Part shown: positions 45,789 through 51,984 of the stretch, piece after piece | Layout: every line of letters starts with the position of its first letter | Position numbering within the stretch: position 1 is the first letter of the stretch | Origin: Chromera velia | Lineage: Eukaryota > Sar > Chromeraceae | Direction of reading: 5' to 3' | DNA length: 51,984 nucleotides | Assembly: GCA_018398765.1 (NCBI GenBank) | Contig: JAHBMJ010005700.1 | Coordinates: 10,001-61,984, forward strand | Notes under the pieces: generated by a model | Told to the model about the DNA's origin: nothing | Database searches by the model: none | Seen by the model: only the letters and a program-made list of their open reading frames with translations | Made by a program: the position numbers and the translations under genes

Positions 45789-48700
45789 TCAGTCGCATTT
45801 GAGCGTGAATTTAATTGAATCTAAAACGGTCCGCTTCCCCGGGGGTCCATGCCAGAGGCTGTCTGGTCGAAAACGAATTATCTGGACGAACCTCTGCTCA
45901 TGCAAGGGTCTGCTGTAGCTGCCCATCCTGTCAGAGCCTCTGGTACCCTCTGCGGCCCACAACGAATCCTTGTCCAATAGTCTTGCAAGTAATATGCACG
46001 ATCGATCGATCGATGTATCCACATCGGTCCACTGTACGTGCAGTACTTCGCAGGTAAATGGGTCTCCCATCAAAGCATGCAGCTGCCAGGCTGTGGAGGG
46101 AAGATAGAAAGAATTCAACTAGGAACGCGAGGAGAGTCTGAGGATCACAACAGAGGCAACAAGACTTCTCTCCCTCTCTCCGAGAAGAAACAGAGGCGCG
46201 CCCTCACGCCTCTCCTCACGCACACACAGACCTGCTGCCTCCGCCTTCCTTACAAAATCTGCAAGCGTCTGCGGATTGCGAACTGCAGACGCGACCAACG
46301 CCTCCAGTCTCTGTATGCCCTCGGTCTCTTCCTCCAATTGTGGTTGCCCACTCTCTTGGGTGTTCACACTCACTGTGTCGATCGATGACGATGACGGCAT
46401 GAGACGGACTTGTTGGACGCAAACACCAGAGGAAGAGCACTCGGACGGGAAAGCTCTGTAGGGAGGAACGCGGACGGGAACGCCGAGGGCCTGTAGCTTG
46501 CTGGGTGTCTCTGCACACATCCCCAATAATAGCGAAGAGGTTTGATGATGAAGACGGATATGATCATGTAGTAGTTGACGAGAGATTTACGTTCAATTGC
46601 CTAGAGAAACACAGCCGGAAACTCCGCGGGCTCTCTCTCTCTCTCTCTGTGTGCCTCTGTCACTTTTTTGTTCTTTCTTCATGCAGAGGACAGCAGACTG
46701 TGCTGCCTTCTCTTTTGTCCCTCTCTGAATGCATCTGCCCTCTCTACACCCTTGCCTTTGCGCTGCACATGCGTTGTCTGACCGTGAAGGGACTCATCGA
46801 GGTTTTGCTCTTCCACCCGAGAGACCCCTTTCTCATTCTCCTCCTCTCCAAACCCTCCTGTCGGTAACGTGTCCTCTGCATGATCCCGAGAGGCCTCAAT
46901 TGACTTGTCGTTCAAGTCGCATGATGCAGAAGGAGGGGCACTTCCAGAGAGCAGCTCGGAGAGCACCCGGACAAGGCTGCCATTCAGCTCAGGGTCGTAC
47001 ACGCAATCTGCTGCCAGGATGAGACCCCTTGTGGCCTGAAGGCACCAACACAAACACACACAGGTCCATTGTGCCTTTGATGGATCATTCACATATTAAT
47101 ACATGAGCGCAGAAGTCATACATATGTTTACACAGACAGGCTGCTGAGCATTGAAGTTTGGATCGTATGCGCAGCAAGAAACCGACAAGACAAGAGGAGG
47201 CAAAGAAATGCAGACAGACTAATGCCTCTCTCTGGCCCACCCGTCGTTGTTTTGCATGGGAGCTTTGCCCTTGCCCCCCCATTTCTCCAAGGAGACGTCT
47301 CCTCAGTCTCTGAAGACGTTCCTTCGAGGCCGTCTCCCATCAATCAACTCGACAGAGACGCGGGGGACGAATAAAGAAACTCCTGTCCTCTTAGCCTCCT
47401 TTTCCTCCTCCTCTTCTTTACTTTTTCGTTTCACTTCCTCTCGTTCTTCCACTCCCACTGCTGTCCGGGAACACAGCGGCTGAGCCGCGGGTGGGTTCGA
47501 GGGGGACAGGGGGGTCTCATGTGGCGCGGCGGCTTTTCTTGAAATTTGCCCTTCCGGAATGTCCATGAGCCTGTCACATGATGCTTCTCCGTCCCCTTTT
47601 CCACAAAGATTTTCTTTCGGGGGTCCATTTTCCTCCCCTTCCTTCTCGGCCTCTTCCTCTTCCTCTTCCTCACCGAACGCCGAAGCCAACAGGGCACCCA
47701 AAACGTCAGGATCCTCACACAGGTCTCCTTGAAGCCCCTCACAGGACGTCTCTCTGCACGTACACATGCAGGCACAGGCAGGCACACTCGTGCTGTGCTC
47801 TGTTTGCCCTCAAACGCACCCGCACGGAAATCCGTCCATCGACCCTTCAGGTCCCCTAACGCATCCTCAGTGGCTTCCTTGCGAATCGCTTTCAGAATCC
47901 CCACATTGACAGAGCGAGCAGAAGTTCGATACCATTGTAGCACATCTTGTGCCGCCTTCTGTCGCAGTCTTCTCAGTGACTGGCCGACTGACTGACTGAC
48001 TGACTGACTGACTGACTGACTGACTGACTGACTGACTGACTGACCGACCGACCTTTTTTGCTGGCCGACATCCACTCCGTTCAATTCACAGTTCTGCCTC
48101 AGACGCATCAACACAGAGGGAAGGAAGTCTGTGGCCACTAGCTCTGCTGTGTCCCCAAATACCGCCAGAGCAAGGCTCGTCAGGCCTACGCCTGCTCCAA
48201 GCTCCACGACTGCCTGACCAGAGACCCCCCCGTTCTCGACCGTCAGAAGAAACTCCGCAAGAGCAAACGCAGCACTCCAGGGTCTCAAACCGACCTGTTG
48301 CGCATCACGTGTAGATGCACACATAAAATCGATATTCCTCGCAAAGTGCAGATGAAGAAAACAACACACGTAAACGGTATCACCTGGAGTCCAGCAAAAC
48401 TACATGCATGAAGTGTTTGGTCATGATTTGATTTGACCCGACCCCCCCAGGACGCACCAAAGACCAAACGATTGATCACCAAACGGACGACGATTGAAAA
48501 AGAAATTCTGTATGACAATAAATAAATGCGGTCACCAAACGGACCGGCAAACCCGCTGACTGACTGACAGACCTCATTCTTCTGAGTGTCTAGTGAGATT
48601 GCCAAATAGGGAAAGGCGTTCTCTGTCCCCTTTCCCTTGCGCAAAAGAAAATAGACGCGATAGGCCTGCTGCGGTTCCGCCAGTGACCCTCCGTCCTCTT

Positions 48701-49897
48701 CCTCCTCTCCCCCCCTCTTTCCCGTCTCCTTGTCAAGCAGAAGCCTGGAAAGACGCGCAGACAAGTTCTCAAACACAACCTCTTTTCCGATTTCCGTCTC
48801 CGTTTCCTCTTGCAGACGTGCAATGAGCTCTTTGAGGACGGAAGCAGCAAAAAAACGCGAGGGGGGAAACCGCTTTGGAGTCTCGTGGAGGAACAAAACT
48901 TCCTCCAACCCAGCGTCGAAGACCTGCAGACAGCATAAGAGAGAATGTGCACACCCTTAAAAAAAAGGCAAAAACGATGCCCTGTGTGGCTTGCCTGCTT
49001 CCTTGCTGGCTAACTCGCTGGCTCGCTGGCTCGCTCTCATGCATAGACCTTCTGTCTGTCTATCTGTTCTGTCCGTCCGTCTGTCTGTCTGTCCGTCTGT
49101 CCGTCTGCCCGCCTGTCTATCTGTTCTGTCTGTCCGTCTGTCCGTCTGTCCGTCTGTCCGTCCGTCTGTCTGTCTGTCTGTCTGTCTGCCTGCCTGTCTG
49201 TCTGTCTCTGTCCGTCCGTCCGTCCGTCTGTCTGTCTGTTCGACGGCCAGTCTGTCTGTCCATCTGTCTATCTGTCTATCTGTGTGTCTGTCTGCTTGCT
49301 GGTCTGTCTGTCCGACCGTCCATCTACCTGTCTTGATCGAAGAAAAAAAGAAGACATATACTGGATCGTTTTTGATCTGGCTGATTGGATGGAAACTGCA
49401 GAGTCCTCCCGACTCCTCTTTCAGACACTTGACGGCCAATAAAATGGCCCCCTGTGACTTCCACTGCAGTTCAGACACCGATACAGTGAGCATCTCCTTG
49501 CTGCAAGGTGTCATAGCAATCCAGTTGCATGATCGCGGAATTGACTGACCTTTTTTTCTTCTTCCGATGCCTGCTTGAAAGTCCTCACTGCGACCTCACT
49601 GATTTCCGAGGGGACAGCCCCACTGAGGAAAAGCCCTTGAATCAAAGAGAGTGGGGGGAGGTCTGAACGCAGTACAATGTCCCCTCCCTCCGTCAATGTC
49701 TCTTTCGCAGCCGAGGTGGACTTAAGAGAATGCGGCGTCTCTTCCATCTCGCGCGGCGTCTGTGAGCGTCTCTCTTCTTTCTTGTGCTTTCCGGTCATAA
49801 AAACCAACAAAGCTTTCTGAGCAGACACTGTAGGTAGGGACTCCGTTCGCGCGATGAACTGCGACCTTTGATTCCGAAGTGAATCATGAATTTCCAT
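45789..49897 (-). CDS. METTL21/22/FAM86-type SAM-dependent methyltransferase
   Basis: Eight exons: 49897-49550, 49463-49356, 48923-48573, 48294-48053, 47753-47318, 47035-46783, 46510-46232 and 46090-45789. All seven junctions agree in phase and give 772 residues. Exon 4 has the Rossmann core of this protein-methyltransferase group: a PWSAAFALAEFLL helix, the SAM-binding glycine loop VELGAGVGLTSLALA and an acidic ATDFLPS turn, then LRQNCELNG. Exon 6 carries the catalytic-strand block GLILAADCVYDPEL. Known members methylate lysines on elongation factors, chaperones or similar proteins. The target here is unknown, although METTL22-like is my best guess. Odd features: an acidic low-complexity insertion of about 130 residues (exon 5, GEEEEEEEAEKEGEEN) sits between the SAM loop and the AADCVYD block, and a second acidic insertion follows that block. 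The N-terminal 190 residues are unassigned. The gene diverges from the RraA-like gene. Confidence 0.78.
47984..48052. repeat. (GACT)n microsatellite starting at a methyltransferase donor site
   Basis: About 17 tetranucleotide units. On the sense strand they read (GTCA)n directly after the exon 4 donor (exon ends at 48053), giving a ladder of GTCAGT sites. Confidence 0.9.
49055..49330. repeat. (TCTG/TCCG)n microsatellite in methyltransferase intron 2
   Basis: A 270-bp impure tetranucleotide array between exons 49463-49356 and 48923-48573. Confidence 0.9.
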
Positions 49898-50333
49898 TGC
49901 TGAGTCTGGTCAGCTAGTCTTAAACTGGATCAATGATGTCTTCAAAGATCCAAAATTTTCGTGCCCCACAAGCCGCGCGCGTGCCAGCTCGTGCGCGCAT
50001 GCATGCATGCTTGCATGAATGGATTGACGTCATCGCAGGCTAACTCGTCTTCTTCAAGACTTCTTGACGTGGTTGGTATTTTGGCTGTCACCATACTGCG
50101 GCCGGGTCCCTGCAAACCTGATCGATACAGTCAAGCAAAGACAGGCGCGTGCATGTACGTACGCCACCAGATTTCCTCGCTCGAGTGAATTGCACGTCGA
50201 CGATCGGTTCGGAAGATTTTCGCTTTTTTGAGCTGAGTTTTCGTTCAAGATCAAGCAGTCTCTGCGTCTCTTGCGAATTCGAGCGCCGTCTTCCAGTCCC
50301 CTTGCTGACTTTGTGGGCTCGAAATTCGGAGCA
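49898..50333. promoter_or_regulatory. Short divergent promoter with a TGCATGCATGC run
   Basis: Only 436 bp separate the methyltransferase ATG (minus) from the RraA-like ATG (plus). The gap contains a CG-alternating stretch (ccgcgcgcgtg, about 49972) followed by gcgcatgcatgcatgc (about 49995-50010). This is the same pairing of CpG-rich DNA and GCATGC repeats seen at 6.9-7.2 kb and 29.2-29.4 kb. Confidence 0.5.
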
Positions 50334-51185
50334 ATGGATCCTGTCACAAGGCTCCGTACGAGCGGTCTGTCGTCAACCGATCTTGTGGATTCTTTGACTG
50401 CCCTCGGGTTGGACGGCTTCATTGGGGGGGTGCATAGTCAGTCTCCTCCCGTCTCCGCGTTCTTCTCCGGTAGCCTCGGGCCGCAGTTCTTGGATGCCAG
50501 CGGGAAGTCGAAATTTCCGGTCGTGGGTCGAGCATTCCCGGTCGTGTTTGAAAGCGCAGACAGCGAGAAGCCCGCAGACCCGAAACATTACGTGGACAGC
50601 ATCCCTGCAGTCTCGGACTGTGTGGCAGTGATCCAAGCGCCGAGAGACGGCAGCTGTGCAGCGAATGTCAACGCCGTGTGGGGGGGGCTGATGAGTACGA
50701 GGGCGAAAAGCCTGGGGGCTGCCGGGGTGGTCATTGACGGCATGTGCAGAGATCTACAGGAACACTGGGAACAAGGTGAGACGGCAGATTTCAGTCTGAT
50801 GTCACTGAAAGAATGTGAATGCAACGCCTGTGATTGATCGATCGATCATGCAAGCGAGAGTATATGCTTTCAGAATACGGAGACGCTGATCAGAAGGGAA
50901 CCCCTACGTGAATGCATGAGCTTAAAGTGAGTGTGTCCTGGTGTGTCGCTGTCTACCACATAACACAGACGGAATGCATGTGGTTGGGTGGAACCTGCAA
51001 GGTTGCTTGCTCCCTCTCTTTCTCTCTGTCTCTGCCTCCCCCTCTCTGCCTCTGTCTCGCGCTCTCTCCCCCCCCATTTCGCTCCCTCCTCTCTCTCTCT
51101 CTCTCTCTTTTGTTTCTTTTCTTTCTTTCCTTCTTTCATTCATTCATTCATTTCATTCATTCATTCTTCCTTCCTTCCTTCCTTC

Positions 51186-51216
<31 letters not shown>

Positions 51217-51735
51217 TCCTTCTTTCCTTCTTTCCTTCTTTCCTTCTTTCCTTCCTTCCTTCCTTCCTTCCTTCTGTCTGTCTGTCTGTCTGTCTGAAAG
51301 CAAAGACGGTCGAGAGTGTCTGTCTGCGTGTGCGAGAGTGGGTTCTTGCGTGTGATATGTGTGTGTGTGTGTGTGTGTATGTATGTGTGTGTGTGTGTGT
51401 ATGTCTGTCTGTCTGCGTCTCTGTGTCTCGCAGGGTTCCCTGTGTTTGCGCGTTCTCACGGTTGCTGTGGCCAGGGAGCGTTCAAGCACCTGGGTGCAGG
51501 TCTAAAGTGCGTGTCTATTGGGGAGAAGTGCGTGGTGGGAGACTGGGCTGTGGAGGTGAAGAGCGGGGACCTGATCGTTGCGGATGTCGACGGGGTGGTC
51601 AGGGTTCCGTTGAGTGAGGTCGATCGGGTTGTGGAGAAGGGCGTGGCGTTGAAAGAAGTGGACTCCCTGTGCATGCAGGACATCAAGGGGGGCAGGCCGG
51701 TAAAAGAAACGTTTAAAGACAGGAGGGGAAAGTAA
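50334..51735 (+). CDS. RraA-like / HMG-CHA aldolase family protein
   Basis: Two exons, 50334-50775 and 51434-51735, joined in phase (CAA G|GG TTC) to give 247 residues. The fold-defining wording is present. The N-terminal helix reads SSTDLVDSLTALGLDGF. It is followed by WGGLMSTRAKSLGAAGVVIDGMCRD, whose Arg-Asp pair belongs to the metal/substrate site of this family. Next come FPVFARSHG and the closing GDLIVADVDGVVRVP. Relatives are class II pyruvate aldolases (4-hydroxy-4-methyl-2-oxoglutarate aldolase, with oxaloacetate decarboxylase activity) and the RNase E regulator RraA. Without RNase E here, an aldolase/decarboxylase role is more likely, but the substrate is not proven. The 658-bp intron is almost wholly simple repeat. 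An extra segment of about 60 residues between the first helix and the GGL motif (FFSGSLGPQFLDASG) is normal to slightly long for the family. Confidence 0.8.
51004..51415. repeat. Mixed microsatellites in the RraA-like intron
   Basis: CT, CATT, CCTT/CTTT, CTGT and finally TG runs follow each other and end 18 bases before the acceptor at 51433. Confidence 0.9.
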
Positions 51736-51984
51736 GAAAAAGGTTTGCATGCATATTCTCTTTCGACTGCCCTCGTTCGTTGATAATGTCGGGATGCCTG
51801 TCGGTCAGGGGAAGCTCGATCAAGGGAGGAAAGCTAGGGTCCGTCTGGTCAATGGGAATGGAAATGCGATTTACAGCAAAATCGATGGAATGGATGGAGT
51901 TGACTTCACTTGCAAGGCTGGGACTTGGATGCAAGTGTTAAGTGAAGCAGGAAATTGAACGTCAGGGCATAAATGGGGGGCTCC
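51736..51984. other. Downstream of the RraA-like gene
   Basis: A 69-codon open frame (51749-51958) exists, but I see no family resemblance. It is probably 3' UTR or the start of the next intergenic region. Confidence 0.3.

Noticed and set aside
47824..47972. Extra methyltransferase exon (AQDVLQWYRTSARSVNVG)
   Set aside because: Exon 48294-48053 joins 47753-47318 in phase without it, and it fits neither neighbour's phase.
2951..51300. CRISPR-like arrays among the short tandem repeats
   Set aside because: The repeats are contiguous microsatellites without unique spacers, and the genome is eukaryotic.

Overview
The window looks like nuclear DNA of an intron-rich, repeat-laden unicellular eukaryote. 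Introns are GT-AG, mostly with ctgcag-type acceptors, and many carry microsatellites. Gene spacing is loose, and TGCATGCA palindromes recur in gene-to-gene promoters. A chromerid-like alveolate alga (Chromera type) fits best, but that is inference: no organellar, rRNA or marker gene is present to fix it. Most gene models below were built by joining exons whose splice phases agree across every listed junction. The exceptions are flagged.

Layout. 1-623 holds the tail of a membrane-protein gene (+). 624-3531 is intergenic with a 5'-truncated LINE copy (-). 3532-6696 is a five-exon NCS1-type nucleobase permease (-). 6697-7623 is a divergent promoter with CpG-rich perfect palindromes. 7624-10049 is a six-exon secreted cysteine-rich protein (+). 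11566-11937 is a 123-residue unknown protein (-). 12.6-13.9 kb holds a tRNA-like (SINE-like) patch and a second LINE copy (+). 14141-26685 is a helicase of the HELQ/POLQ (Hel308-like) group with at least 23 exons (-) and no polymerase domain. 27181-27703 is a perfect 150-bp higher-order repeat of CT/CA microsatellite that runs into a 138-base N gap. 29731-34960 is a six-exon membrane-bound hybrid histidine kinase (+). 37433-45098 is an LTR element with matching 481-bp LTRs, TG...CA ends and a 5-bp target duplication. It carries a broken gag-like gene, no visible pol, and a possible nested inverted-repeat unit. 45789-49897 is an eight-exon METTL21/22/FAM86-type methyltransferase (-). 50334-51735 is a two-exon RraA-like protein (+).

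The genes do not form an evident pathway. The permease/Cys-rich and methyltransferase/RraA pairs share short divergent promoters. The helicase and kinase probably do too, but the helicase 5' end is unresolved. The most interesting structure is the LTR element, whose two LTRs differ only by transitions. The general tendency of microsatellites to sit directly on splice sites is also notable, above all a roughly 470-bp GAGT array ending 5 nt from a helicase 3' splice site.
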